In this document: one piece after another, positions 1 through 9,146 of the stretch
How positions within the stretch are numbered: position 1 is the stretch's first letter
How the letters are laid out: each line of letters starts with the position of its first letter
Origin: Guyanagaster necrorhizus
Taxonomy: Eukaryota; Basidiomycota; Agaricomycetes; Agaricales; Physalacriaceae
DNA: 21,615 nucleotides
Direction: 5' to 3'
Assembly (NCBI RefSeq): GCF_019112545.1
Contig: NW_025064912.1
Span: 69,486 to 91,100, forward strand
Program-made: the position numbers and the translations under genes
The notes under the pieces: generated by a model
Databases searched by the model: none
Seen by the model: only the letters and a program-made list of their open reading frames with translations
What the model was told of the DNA's origin: nothing

Positions 1-1000
1 CACCGCGTTTCTGCTTATCGCTACGCTGTGTGAGGTCTACGTTATAGCTAACAGCATACTCTATTAGGTGCTACAAACGCGCGTCACTTTCTTAGACCTA
101 AATAGTTCATTGTCACTGAAATTACCCCTCAATGCAGCTGTCAGCTCCATGAACGCCCCTGCAGGACCGCTCAAAGCAGGGAAGTTTACGCTGGCGCTTA
201 AGTTGAACCATATCGTCCATCCATCACTCGTATCCGCAGTCCGCTGGCATCAATTCGATTTACGAAGACTCTTAGTACCAAACTGCGTTCACGGCAATGA
301 GTTAGCAAAGCATCGGAACAACGTAACATTGCTGACTGACAACTAAGTATCTTGGGCACGGATCAATCTCCCTGAAATCACGAGTAGCACCCTTCAGAAC
401 GATACGTTCTACAGTCTAGAAGCCGATTATCATTGAAAGGCGTTGACGAGGTCAAATTTTCGGTATCCGAAACCCTCGGCTGAAAACTGCGTGAATGAAG
501 CTCGATGTGCCATCACCGTCACCATTTTTGACGATGATAATGAGGACTACTAGCTGCCATCAGAGATGCGATTATCAAGATAACTGATACGCAAATACAA
601 AACTAGCGTACCTGGAGATGGACATTTTTGGCGCACTACAAGGCGCGACCTTGGGGCTGCGGATACATCCCATGAACGTAAAATTCACGGTTTGACTATT
701 CCATATTTTGTCACCCTTAACGCGGTCATTCTCATGAATGATTTGACGTTATGGGAGGGTTTAGACGTGATTGGCTGGCGCTGCGATTAGTATCGATGGA
801 ACTAAGCTGATAATTAAGAAAACCAACTGCATCGCCTTTGGAATGGGGCCTTCTATGCGGTCTGTTCTTTGACAGACTGAACTGAATCCTGTATGTTGCT
901 CTGTATCCAACTGGCTTGCGTATCATTCCCCATGACACCATGTAACGTGCAAATTTGTTCAATGATGATGCGAGTGATCCTCAGTTACCTGCGCTCGACA
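1..1000. other. No gene recognised
   Basis: Short open stretches exist on both strands (for example 68-346 plus and 732-962 minus). None has a convincing domain, a good start context or splice-linked exons, and none is repeated elsewhere in the window. I see no repeat, tRNA or transposon signature here. It may be intergenic sequence or a relic too old to read by eye. Confidence 0.5.
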
Positions 1001-1023
1001 TGAGAAAAAAAATACAGTGAGCA

Positions 1024-1257
1024 ATGACAGAAGATACTCTTACCGAGGTCGTGAATCTTGGTGGCCTTCCAACATTTGTCCACCTTATCCACAATCGCGA
1101 CTGGATGGATATATGTGGCATTTCACGCTCCTGCCGAGTTGGCGTCATCAGGGATCTACGCTTCCCACTCGTGATGGTAGATATCGACGTGTGTCATGAG
1201 GTATTTGATGCCCAAACCATCTTCATCAATGTTCCATCCCTCCGCTTTTTCCAATGA
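1024..1257 (+). CDS. Possible F-box-like N-terminal fragment, 77 codons
   Basis: The open frame starts with an ATG preceded by A-rich sequence. Around residues 15-48 it has an F-box-like spacing: a leucine-proline, then HNRDWMDICGISRSCR and a second block ending in RFPLV. Basidiomycete F-box proteins often read LP..., D..L..lSrtCR at this position, but the match is loose. The second half (from about 1165) lies in the segment duplicated in inverted orientation at 15.5-16.2 kb. There the same frame also ends with PSLRFFQ and a stop, while the F-box-like part is absent. The opposite strand of that segment is also partly open, so the coding strand is uncertain. It could equally be chance. No function is claimed. 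Confidence 0.25.
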   Translation: MTEDTLTEVVNLGGLPTFVHLIHNRDWMDICGISRSCRVGVIRDLRFPLVMVDIDVCHEVFDAQTIFINVPSLRFFQ

Positions 1258-1500
1258 TTCCCAAAGCCATTCGACCATCATGCGCGGTGCTTCTTTAGTG
1301 TTCTGTTCAATTCTTCAATTCTGTCTATCTCCATCGGCGAAGAATGAAGCAAGAAAGAGAGGGTGCAACATCATATGGTATAATTGCGCTGCCAACATCG
1401 GTGATGCCTCTCGCAGCCCATATTGTCGCCTTACTTCCTCCCGCACCTGTTTCGCAACATTCCGGTTCTACGTCACACCTAGCACCAACGAATGAGTGAA
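1165..1500 (-). pseudogene. Relic X, copy A: coiled-coil-like protein fragment
   Basis: Read on the minus strand, this is the inverted counterpart of 15838-16188. Recognisable pieces are NVAKQVREEV, then QLYHMMLHPL, then LEKAEGWNIDEDGL and LMTHVDIYHH. The frame is interrupted by a TAG just before the first piece, a TGA shared with the other copy after the DRQN position, and a TAG after HHEWEA. The HPL-x-LAS motif followed by a charged helical stretch is somewhat like the region ahead of the membrane part of fungal CorA-like proteins; that is only a resemblance. The homology with the other copy stops near 1165. It sits head to head with SH3 pseudogene A, in the same arrangement as the inverted copy. 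Confidence 0.4.
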
Positions 1501-1562
1501 TTTTGCGTGCGGTAGAGAGTGAGGGAGAAGGAAAACAAGAGTTCTTTCCGCCATTTTCGCCT

Positions 1563-2332
1563 CTCTCACTCACACCGCCTCGCAGACGACCTCAAACATC
1601 GACTTCCTTGTCACCAACGGGTACGTCACCCAAGGAGAGGCTGCCGGTCTGCAGAGAAAACTATCCTCTCTCCAATCAACGACGACCTCGACACCGGCGC
1701 CTGTTCGCTCGACCCCCTTTAGGTCGCCCTCCCTGCCCCCCACTAGCACCAGCACCAGGGGCACCAGCGGTCGTGCAAGCCAAAGCCTTGTGGGCATACG
1801 ACCTCGACGCCTCTGACCGCGACGACCTCTCATTTACAGCTGGGAACATCATCACCATCGTCGAAGAGACCAACGCCGACTGGTGGCTCGGGGAGTATGG
1901 CGGCCCGGGGAGTATGGCGGTCGTAGGGCTCTCTTCCCAGCTAACTATGTTGAGAAGATTGCACCAGCACCTACGCCTGCGCCTGTCCCCCGGACCCTGC
2001 CTCCGGCGTTCACCCCACCGACCGGTGTTCGATCGGTACCTCCAGCTCCCACAGAGAAGAAAGAGTACAAGCCGTTCATGGCTACTCATTCAAGTGCCAA
2101 CGCGCCTCCGCCTCCTGGGGCAGGTACGAACTCCGTTGGCCTTCAGCAGGACGCGGGTCAAGATGGGAAGAAGAGCAAGTTTGGCAAGTACGGTAATACG
2201 GTGCGTTGGGTCTTTCTTTTTAGAGGCGGCGGTTTCTTATGTGTTGTCTAGATGGCCCACTCTGCGGCTGGAGGTGTAGGGCTCGGTGCTGGGGCTGCTA
2301 TCGGCGGCGGCCTTGTTAGATCGATATTCTAA
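1563..2332 (+). pseudogene. SH3-domain (Lsb1/Pin3-like) pseudogene, copy A
   Basis: This is a close copy of the intact SH3 gene at 17625-18387. Recognisable in order are the N-terminal helix (SNIDFLV, AAGLQRKLSSL), the SH3 core (AKALWAYDLD, NADWWLGEYGG, ALFPANYVEKI), the proline-rich linker, and the Gly/Ala C-terminus after an intron at 2201-2251. It is broken in three ways. The ATG of the intact copy is missing. About 10 extra bases near 1740-1770 shift the frame ahead of the SH3 domain, and a 17-base tandem duplication at 1887-1920 shifts it back. Between the two indels the original frame hits a stop, so most of the SH3 domain cannot be made. Its 5' flank resembles the inverted copy at 15.8 kb and not the intact copy. 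Confidence 0.9.
1887..1920 (+). repeat. 17-base tandem duplication in the SH3 pseudogene
   Basis: The unit CYCGGGGAGTATGGCGG occurs twice in a row (1887-1903 and 1904-1920). The intact gene has it once. The second unit adds 17 bases and changes the reading frame inside the SH3 domain, directly before the RALFPANYV motif. Confidence 0.95.
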
Positions 2333-2490
2333 TTAGAGAGACGGTATTTTATTTGTGCTGCACCGTATTATTTATTTTATTGACTCTATACCATATTCGC
2401 ATTGAACGAAGACTTTCTTTTTTGCTCCATCAGATTTGTGTGTGTGTACTTCAGACTATCCTCGAACATAAAAAATGGTTCTGGACTCGG

Positions 2491-2870
2491 ATGGTCGCGA
2501 AGAAGTCGACATTGCAGACGCGAAACAGCCATGAAGTGGATCGTGACCGCCGGGACAACCAAAACCTCATATCAGGTTCGGACAACAGTCTAACGGACGG
2601 AATCGATGGAGGAAGATTGATTTCCTCGATGCGCCGCCCAAGCTGATCGACCAGGCGCTCAATAAGGACGTACGTACTCGCCTTGCGTCTCACCAACATC
2701 GACTCTTCCAGCATAAATTTTTTTTTTTTTTCCTTCGCCAACGAGCTATCGGTGCGTACGAAGATGGCCCGTAAGGTCGAAGGCACTCTGAGACCTTCAT
2801 CCTGATACAATGACGGCAGGCGAAAACACCTTGCGCATCGTCCCTTTTAGTGATGTGTGCCCAAGTTCCT
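2491..2870 (+). pseudogene. Gene Z relic, copy A
   Basis: This is the counterpart of the three-exon gene at 18572-19147. The first exon is conserved from the ATG (LQTRNSHEVDRD, SGSDNSLTDGIDGG). The intron that follows in the right copy is deleted here, with only a GCGCC/GCCC junction left. The next piece (KLIDQALNKD, then GTACGT donor) is therefore out of frame with exon 1, and the frame ends in MRRPS and a stop at 2646. The last exon, from about 2770, is scarcely legible: the equivalents of GRKAIADSETF and GENTLR are present but in different frames. A run of 14 T at 2718-2731 lies in what was the second intron. Function unknown. Confidence 0.6.
2718..2731 (+). repeat. Run of 14 T
   Basis: A homopolymer run inside the former second intron of gene Z copy A. 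The equivalent place in the right copy has an ordinary pyrimidine tract. It is most simply slippage. Confidence 0.9.
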
Positions 2871-2904
2871 GTTAGGGCCCCTTTGTTCGCCATCACCGTT
2901 CATT

Positions 2905-3000
2905 CAATGCGATCACTGAAACCGTGCAAAGAGCATATCGTACCATATTTGGCACAAATGTTCCTGCCAGAGACCGGCAATGCCATCTTCTTGCTTTGAC
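2905..3000 (+). other. Conserved open segment shared by both duplicates
   Basis: One frame reads ITETVQRAYRT-IF-TNVP in both copies (right copy about 19200-19275), followed by a broken stretch that fits RQ-HLL-L. The amino-acid level agreement across two diverged copies suggests an exon remnant. It may be a downstream exon of gene Z, since it lies 50-60 bases after that gene's stop in the right copy. I do not recognise the protein. Confidence 0.35.
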
Positions 3001-3298
3001 ATGAGTCTGTTGCCACGATAGCGTTGTGGAAGGACTACGACAGATTCTGCCCTCCTTGAGCTGGCAGACTGTCGCTTGAAGTGTATGTAGGCCTCGGCTC
3101 AACACGCGAGATAACCAACTACCATGGAAAGCCATGGAGATTCTGTACCTGCCTGAAGCTTGTAGGTATCATTCAGTGTTCTGTCAAATATCGGAACGGG
3201 GGACATTAAACTCAACTTGGTTAATTGGTGAGTGTTAGCTCTGTCTCCATCGCACTTCTGATCAACGAAGTGAAGGCCGTTAGACTTATACTAAGCCA

Positions 3299-3855
3299 CT
3301 ACTGGATGGATTCGCCTTTGACACGGAAGAGGATGGTCTGAACATATCTTCTTTCGAATTCGAGCTGAGGATCGTGCATAATGCCCGTCATTCTCGTCGT
3401 GGAATACAAGGGATGGGCTGACCAAATGGGAGAGAGCATGTGCTCGGAGCCATTGCTGAGGCGACTTGGATGCGCCTTAAATAAGTTCAACATCCAAAGT
3501 TCCGTTCTAATCTCAGTTAGGTCTGGCAGCATCGAATATTCGTCTAGGATGTTCGTTCCCCACTCACGTCGTCGTCACGTACCTACCTCTAAGAGACGGC
3601 GTTCTATACTTATGATCGCAAATCGAAGAATTCCGAGATGAGTGGGACTTTGAGAAGGATCTAACAGAAGTTCAGCAAATGCTGCTTTTATGAATGGCTG
3701 CCGTCTATCCGTACAGTTCTTTTTCAAACTGTGCCTTCTTGTAAATGTAATGGCTGGCGCACGGTAGCGCGGACATCGTTCTCCTTGATGGTGGAAGGAT
3801 ATCACGATTTCATCCAGGCGCCGATACGACGTCTTGGCCTGCCTTCAGCTTTCCA
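3299..3855 (-). CDS. Unknown two-exon gene or gene 3' end, about 148+ codons
   Basis: Two open segments join in frame across a good intron on the minus strand: donor GTACGT at 3582, acceptor GCTGCCAG ending at 3523, 60 bases. Before the intron the protein reads AFAELLLDPSQSPTHLGIL and ERRLLEV; after it DLTEIRTELWMLNLFKAHPS, then HMLSPIWSAHPLYSTTRM, and it ends GESIQ and a stop at 3299. The upstream frame stays open to about 3855 and has no clear ATG, so earlier exons are probably missing or unrecognised. The sequence has the mixed hydrophobic and charged make-up of a folded protein. I do not recognise a domain. It lies head to head with the candidate at 3903. Confidence 0.4.
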
Positions 3856-3902
3856 ACCAGTGAGCACCGTGACTCTCGGACAATAATCCTTCTCTCTATT
3901 CA

Positions 3903-4440
3903 ATGGCGACAGAACAACTCGACGTTTACGATGAAGACAGTTTTATGTGGCGGCTTCGCGATCGGCCGGAGCTAATGGTCGAGCATGTGGATGTGAAGGC
4001 TGTTTCTCTGCCGTCTTTCATCGGCTTCGAACCACTGGAAACGACAAATCACGATCTGTATGTTATCACATGTCGACTTTCCCTGACCTCGAACTCGAGT
4101 TACGTGTACAGGCTTTCCTCGCACAGGATCCAATCTGACTGCACTCGAGACAGCCCAACTCAGATTGACTACTAGGTGTAAGTGTGGTGGCTACGAATTC
4201 AATTTTGCCACTAACGTTGACTCGGGGCTCCTGGTCACTTTGCTTCGAGACATTTTTCTGCACCGAAGAAGTGGGATTCCGGCCGTGGTTTAACAAGACA
4301 GACAACACGGGATTCCTCAGTGTGGCTCGGTATGTGGAATGTAGGGATGAAATACAGGTAAGCGAAAAGCACACGTTACACCTTGATATGTGCTGAGTCC
4401 GCATAGGAAATTTTCCCGAGTCCGGAGACGGAGACGGAGG
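3903..4440 (+). CDS. Possible unknown multi-exon gene
   Basis: An ATG in fair context opens a frame reading MATEQLDVYDEDSFMWRLRD, acidic, then VDVKAVSLPSFIGFEPLE. A strong donor GTATGT at 4058 and acceptor GTACAG at 4111 bound a 54-base intron; the frame ends at 4175 either way. Further on, 4184-4357 holds FRPWFNKTDNTGFLSVARYV and CRDEIQ, followed by a 49-base GTAAGC...CATAG intron (4358-4406). The exons cannot be joined into one uninterrupted protein by eye, so this is either a degraded gene or my exon choice is wrong. No domain is recognised. Confidence 0.3.
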
Positions 4441-5040
4441 GCATTTAAACGCTTATTCCCACTGATCGAGGATGTCAGGACGCTGATGTCGAATCGACAA
4501 GGGGTGAGAAACTGGTATTGAAAAACTCAGAGCGAGGTAATCCGAACCTAGAATGTCTGAGGAGAATTCACTAATTTGCCTCGCCGCCAGTGTTCAAGTG
4601 TTGCCATGGGGGAGTATATTCTTTTCGGAACAGGAAACACGCCCAAGACACTCGCAGTTCTCGGCTTAGTTGTGTTGGACTGTCTACTCTATGATGAATA
4701 GAGGCGAGTCCCAGCAGTTGCGACTCATTAAGGGTTTACGATCCCATCTTCAGTAATTATTTAAAGCAAGGCAAGCACATGCGAGCAAAAACAGGAGACA
4801 TGTGTTCATAGCTCTTTTCAATTTTTGCGATGCACATCACTGCCAATGGTGGCTCCTGGCCTTTTCGAGTAAAATGAACATTCTTTGATTGAACACAGAT
4901 TGTAAATTGAGTACTATGATTAATCCTCCAATCAATGACCTATGCCTGTGAGAAGAGCCCGCATGCATTTACATCTGTGAAAGCCAGCATCGGTACACCA
5001 GCGGAATCCAAAACACGACATAAGACAGACCTGAAACCAC
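4440..5040. other. No gene recognised
   Basis: One intron-like stretch (GTAATC near 4538 to CGCCAG near 4590) is followed by an open piece MGEYILFGTGNTPKTLAVLG (4607-4700) ending at TGA. Nothing ties these to a known gene. The remainder is AT-rich sequence with stops in all frames. Confidence 0.4.
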
Positions 5041-6137
5041 TCATTTATCCATAAATCGGCTCTCCATGGCCAACTTGGCCATTCCAGCGACTCTTTCCGA
5101 GGTCCACTTCGCGTTCAGGTCGGGTACAAATGCTTTGAGACAAGGATTATCCCCTTCAGACAGGTAGTTATCCAAACTCTTTCAGACCCTGGAATAGTTC
5201 GAAGTGCCATACAATGGCAGGTGAAAGGTGACCCGCTTGATCACCGAGCATTGCTTGGTATTCTTCATGGACCATTTTAGGACATATCAGTCACTGTCGT
5301 AGTAGCAGTCCCGTAGTCGTACAGTGAGGGATAGTGGTCCTGAGATTCGAAGATGTTGAGGCGAGGGAAGGTAGTCCGACTCCGCTAGGTCACCTCATGT
5401 CACTTTGAGTAGACATGATATATAAGCGATAGCCATACATACCCTCAGGTAAGTGCAGCTTGTGGAGACAGCACATGGAGAAAAAAATCAGAGAACCGTA
5501 TGTCGAGAATGTGAAGATGCCTAAATGAAAGAAAAGAGGACGAGTTCTGCAAAAATAATTGTAGAGGCACATATAGTACCTAGAGATAGATTCATTATGC
5601 GTGGTGACGAGAATCCCATAATGTGCTGGAAAGATATGTTGCCTCGTGTTACCCCTACCTCGAGGTTTTTAAGGCTGTTGTGAGAGCCAGAAATGAGGGA
5701 ACATTGGTTGGATGTGTTTATATCGACATAATGATGAGTGATGCTTTGGAAAACATGCGAAGGGAGTACGTCTCGTAAGGCCTGTGGCACCATTGTCCAT
5801 TTCAGGTGGGCGAATCTGATTGCCTGTAGGAAAGAGACCGAGGAGATCAGAGGAGCAAGGTGCTCAGCTGCAGAGGCTTCGTATTTTATCAGCATAATAC
5901 TGTGAAGGGGTAAGACTCTGACTTGGTCTGATATCTGGGGAGACTTCCCGAACATCTCGTGAACCTCGCCCAAGGAACGATAATCATCGGGGTGGAATTG
6001 ACGGAACAAATGAACCGGACTCGGAGGAGAAAAGAACGGCAGATGCAGGAGGAGAATTTCATAGAATGAGAGTCGTCGACTAAGAAATCAAGGATGCAGT
6101 CGATTAGCTCTTGAGGCAGCCAGTCAAAGGGGGCCAT
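5041..6137 (-). pseudogene. F-box protein pseudogene
   Basis: The N-terminus, starting at 6137, is a clear F-box: LPQELIDCILDFLVDDS, then FSSCICRSFLLR. F-box proteins bind Skp1 and recruit substrates to SCF ubiquitin ligases; basidiomycetes have many. Around 6020 a one-base shift moves the frame to FRQFHPDDYRSLGEVHEM, which continues through leucine-rich-repeat-like sequence (SLKNLEVGVTRGNISFQHIM, ISFQ, MNLSLGTICAS) to a stop at 5521. The frame resumes as GIFTFSTYGSLIFF and KLHLPEG up to a good donor GTATGT near 5445. A C-terminal piece (DNYLSEGDNPCLKAFVPDL and AMESRFMDK) ends with TGA at 5041. At least two frameshifts make it a pseudogene unless the assembly is wrong. It lies inside the segment missing from the right duplicate. 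Confidence 0.75.
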
Positions 6138-6149
6138 CTATGAGAAAAT

Positions 6150-6844
6150 CAGTCCCTCCACAGGAATGACACGGCATATAAAATACTTCGATACCAGGTC
6201 TGGAAGATGGATGAGACGAGGAGAGTTATGACTTGTATGATTACAAATAAGAGCATTAGCGAGGGGACGCTTTCTCGTGTAGGTATGAACAGCCTTGCCG
6301 ATCTCAATGGGCAGAGAATGCAGCCGCTCGGGACGCGGTAAGTCCTTGTGGGCCCTGTTCAGAGTCGCATGGGCAAACCAGGCTGTTCTTCATAGTTTGA
6401 GCTGCGCGTCATACCATCAAATCCCCTACAAATGGGGGCTACGCCTTGCATCCTAGTCAGTAATAGACCAAGAAGGGAACAATATAGATGCTGACATAGC
6501 ACTTCATCCTGAGTACAGCCTGAAGCAGAAAATCCGGGAAGATTCCAAAGTCGGCTCATACAAATCCCAAATTCTGTGAGTCTCTCCATCTCAATTTTGC
6601 GTAAGCTTTCCATTGGTAGAAGCTGCCTCCTTCCGGGCTTATGTCTGTCATTTTAATTTCCGAGGAGAGTAGGAGAAACCAGGTGCGTCGCTACTACCTG
6701 GAATTGAGCAGGTGAAGTACCGGTCAGTTGTCAAGGCCACGACGCTTAAACTGTGTCCACTACCAGTACCCAGTCATATTTCGAGCAGGCGATATTTGTC
6801 GCCGAAAAAATCCTGATTTTACGAAATGTCTTGGAGTCATTGAC
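6150..6844 (-). pseudogene. Gene Y relic, copy 1 (unknown family)
   Basis: This is the counterpart of 19459-19951. The first exon (6844-6770) reads NDSKTFRKIRIF and KYDW and ends at a GTACTG donor. The next exon starts at 6690 after TAGTAG and reads RRTWFLLLSSEIKMTDISP and SFYQWKAYAKL. Two extra bases near 6573 then shift the frame to EFGICMSRLWNLPGFSAS and LLTRMQGVAPICRGFDGM. A further open piece at about 6330-6150 (PIEIGKAVHTYTRKRPLANA, HNSPRLIHLPDL) may be the last exon; its first part is also found in the right copy. The shift relative to the open right copy marks it as broken. No domain is recognised. Confidence 0.5.
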
Positions 6845-8396
6845 CTGGTCATAGACAGTGGTTGACGTTGGACCATGATGAAGGAGGCTCCAAGAAATGA
6901 TGGGGGAGAGTCGCTGTTATGATGGTAGGGATCAACACCATAAGCCTGGCGTCTTACTATCGTCACCAATTTCTATACACCTTCTCAATTTATAACACAA
7001 ATATGTTTTTTCTGCGTATCAGTTGACAAGAGCAGGAAGAATAGCGAAATGAGTTTTCATTGGTGTGCAGCAAACGCATGCATACGATGGAGAATGCTAA
7101 TTATGTTTGCGAGTATCTCAATGGACAGGATGTACCATCGTATATGTGCAGTAAATTCTGAATAGGCCTGATGGCTACCCGAGTTGAGAAACGGCGATCC
7201 AGAACTGCCGGAAAATATGTACTCACCTCAAATAAGAATATTCCGACACCTTTTAATACCCAAACGCTCCAGCCTCCGTACTTCTTTATCATTGGCGATT
7301 TCGAACACGGACACTTTCTCAAACTTTTCGTCAGATAGTCTTCGCCCGACAACCCAACATCGTTTCAGAATCAGTCGGAGAACAAATCCATCCATACCAA
7401 GCAATGTGTACATGTCCTCAGGTATTGGGAACTTGTGGCGTGCAATGATGTCCAATGTATGTTCTGCGCCATTGGCATCTTTAATGATCAGCTTGCCACG
7501 TCGCTTAACCTTTTCCGCACTTCCCGCGGCCAACCCTCGCACAAATACCTTTTCAATGCAGGACCCTTCAAACCAATTATCATTCATCTCCCTATCCCAA
7601 TGAACTTCCATCGTGGAGTAGTACTGGCCCACAGGCAGAGGCTTCTTCATGACCTGCTCCCATGACGGTCTCCACTTCATGCCCGTATCTCCTGGTTCAG
7701 GATACAAGATGAACAGCCGACCCCGATTCCGCACAGACATGGCATTCACTAATTCCGTCCATGCATCTTCGAGAGATTCGCTCTCTCGGTATGCCGGTAT
7801 CGTTATGGGGTCCAGAGGGAATGCCAGTCCCGCGACTTTGTCCACAGGATTGGTGGATACCCGGTTCTGCATCTGTGACAGGGCCTCAAATATCGTGGGG
7901 GAGACTGGCAGCTGCAAACTCAGATGATTGACAGCGCTGATGGACCGCAGCTGCTTGTGAAATCTTGTCAGTATCTCAGTATCATAGTTCCCATCCTTGT
8001 CTATTGGTTTCGCATGCAGCGGTCCATCAGGTGTATCCCCGACAATGATCCTCTCCTTGCCAATCTCCTGTAGTGTCCACGCGCGTCTAAACCAACAGCG
8101 ATCACTGTCCAAGTCACCGTCCTTCAAAGTAAAAGGCCGCCCCAGCCCACCCAGGTAGATCATGACTTTGGTGTTCGCATACACAAATCCGATAGTGGGC
8201 ACATCGATCTTCCACTCTTTGGCGCGCAGGTCCTCCCTTGGCCCACCCTCCTGTCTCAAACAGAGGACATCCAACCACGTGTACTCCACTCCCAGATTCA
8301 GCATCTCGATGCGGATTCTGTCAAGGCTGGCATCTTTTGGGATGGGTACGGGCCATTCCTTCCCATTGATAGGTGTCCAGACGTCGACGCGATCCT
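6231..8396 (-). repeat. Right half of left duplicate (matches 19341-21519)
   Basis: This block holds gene Y copy 1, the 3' flank of HET copy 1 and the C-terminal two thirds of HET copy 1. It matches 19341-21519 in the same orientation. The similarity stops abruptly at 8396, within the codons for the HET domain (shared GGATCGCGTCGACGTCTGG on the minus strand). Confidence 0.9.
6850..7227. other. Noncoding 3' flank of HET copy 1
   Basis: No gene is seen. The sequence is the 3' flank of the HET gene and is well conserved in the right duplicate (about 19960-20344), including an AT-rich patch near 6990-7010 that could carry the polyadenylation region. Both copies have short open pieces that do not agree in frame. 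Confidence 0.5.
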
Positions 8397-9146
8397 CCGC
8401 GTCCATCCACGCATGCGATACCGGCAGAACAATCCGTGTACCACTTGACCGCGGGACCGTCCATAGAAACGCGTCGCTGCTCCACCATGGCACCACCCGA
8501 TTAGCGTATAGATCCCAGACCCGTCGAGGTTCCAATTTCGGGTTGACAATCCGGTTACCGACAAGTGCTTTTCGTCGCTTCTCCTGGTCCCGAGCTTCAC
8601 GTGTACGTATCTCATCTTGGATGGTGTTCCGGCGTTTGATGCCCCATACCGCGCGGAGACGGCTATATGCCGTGCCAAAGTCATAGTCACTCTTGACGCA
8701 GTCTTCGAGAACAGAAGAGAGAGTCGGTATGTCCAGGGTGTATGACGTTCCGAGTGTGGCATTCAGTTCATCCAAGATGCCCTGAATACCGAGAGTAGCG
8801 CAGGGTGTGTCGGCAAGGGAGGATGATATTACGGGCTTTCGACCGGTGTAGGATCGTTGTAATGGAACTTTGATCGACGACTCCTGTTGGCCCGTTTCAA
8901 TGAAGGCAGAAATGGTAACTAAGGGGAAAGTGAGGTCCTGAAAATATGTTAACAAACTCTTCTCTGTTTGTTTGCTAACCGGCTTACCTCCTGGGCCTGA
9001 GACGAGTGTGTCGTTACCTCCAAGACAGGGCCGTCACCTTCTGCAGTAGAACTGCCATGAGGCATTGCCCCTTGAGACTCTGAAGGTGGAATTATGTTGG
9101 CATTCTGGTCAGAATCAGATATTACACCGGGAGATGGATCTGTCAT
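7228..9146 (-). CDS. HET-domain protein (heterokaryon incompatibility type), copy 1
   Basis: Two exons, 9146-8988 and 8937-7228, are joined by a 50-base phase-0 intron (donor GTAAGC, acceptor TTTTCAG), giving 622 residues. The first 53 residues are polar and Ser/Gly-rich. Residues about 190-197 read PRRVWDLY, a motif I associate with this basidiomycete family. The HET domain covers about 224-346: LPVSHAWMDAEDRVDVWTPI, WLDVLCLRQ (274-282), DVPTIGFVYANTKVMIYLGG and CWFRRAWTLQEIG. HET domains act in fungal self/non-self recognition, where activation leads to death of fused cells; which partner this one senses cannot be read from the sequence. The stop is shared with copy 2. A possible extra 5' exon is listed separately. 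Compared with copy 2 it has a 9-base deletion near residue 585. It is the only complete HET gene here. Confidence 0.92.

Larger units (their letters stand above)
1563..3011 (+). repeat. Left half of direct segmental duplication (matches 17635-19321)
   Basis: This block holds SH3 copy A and gene Z copy A. It matches 17635-19321 in the same orientation and order, with many substitutions, small indels and a missing stretch of about 150 bases near 2630 (an intron-containing segment in the right copy). The match ends at AGTCTGTT (3011). The homology resumes at 6231, where the left copy continues with gene Y and HET, while the right copy continues after only about 20 bases. Confidence 0.85.
3012..6230. 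other. 3.2-kb segment present only in the left duplicate
   Basis: The two sides of this segment (AGTCTGTT at 3011 and ACTTGTATGA at 6231) lie about 20 bases apart in the right duplicate (19321 and 19341). The segment holds a spliced unknown gene (3299-3855), a possible divergent gene (3903-4440) and an F-box relic (5041-6137). I find no terminal inverted repeats or target-site duplication at its ends, so it looks more like a deletion in the right copy than a transposon insertion in the left one. Confidence 0.7.

Noticed and set aside
1676..2089. Arg-rich 137-codon minus-strand frame over SH3 pseudogene A
   Set aside because: It is a shadow of the proline- and alanine-rich SH3 coding strand; the same kind of frame lies opposite the intact gene.
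2718..2731. Poly-T run as a possible retroposon tail
   Set aside because: It lies inside a former intron, has no target-site duplication, and the right copy has an ordinary pyrimidine tract there.
3122..3137. CCATGGAAAGCCATGG as an inverted or direct repeat element
   Set aside because: It is too short, and I find no second copy at the other edge of the 3.2-kb segment.
4421..4440. GGAGACGGAGACGGAG short tandem repeat
   Set aside because: Only about three units of six bases; common by chance and without context.
7205..7226. GTGAGT...GGCAG intron-like sequence directly after the HET stop, with a similar GTAAGC...TTCTAG in copy 2
   Set aside because: The nearest acceptors give only 22 and 28 bases, too short for a fungal intron, and the stop codon precedes the donor in both copies.
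8162..8686. A 174-codon open frame on the plus strand across the HET gene
   Set aside because: It is antisense to well-supported HET coding sequence and a similar antisense frame appears in the other copy (21291-21527); it reflects codon bias on the coding strand.
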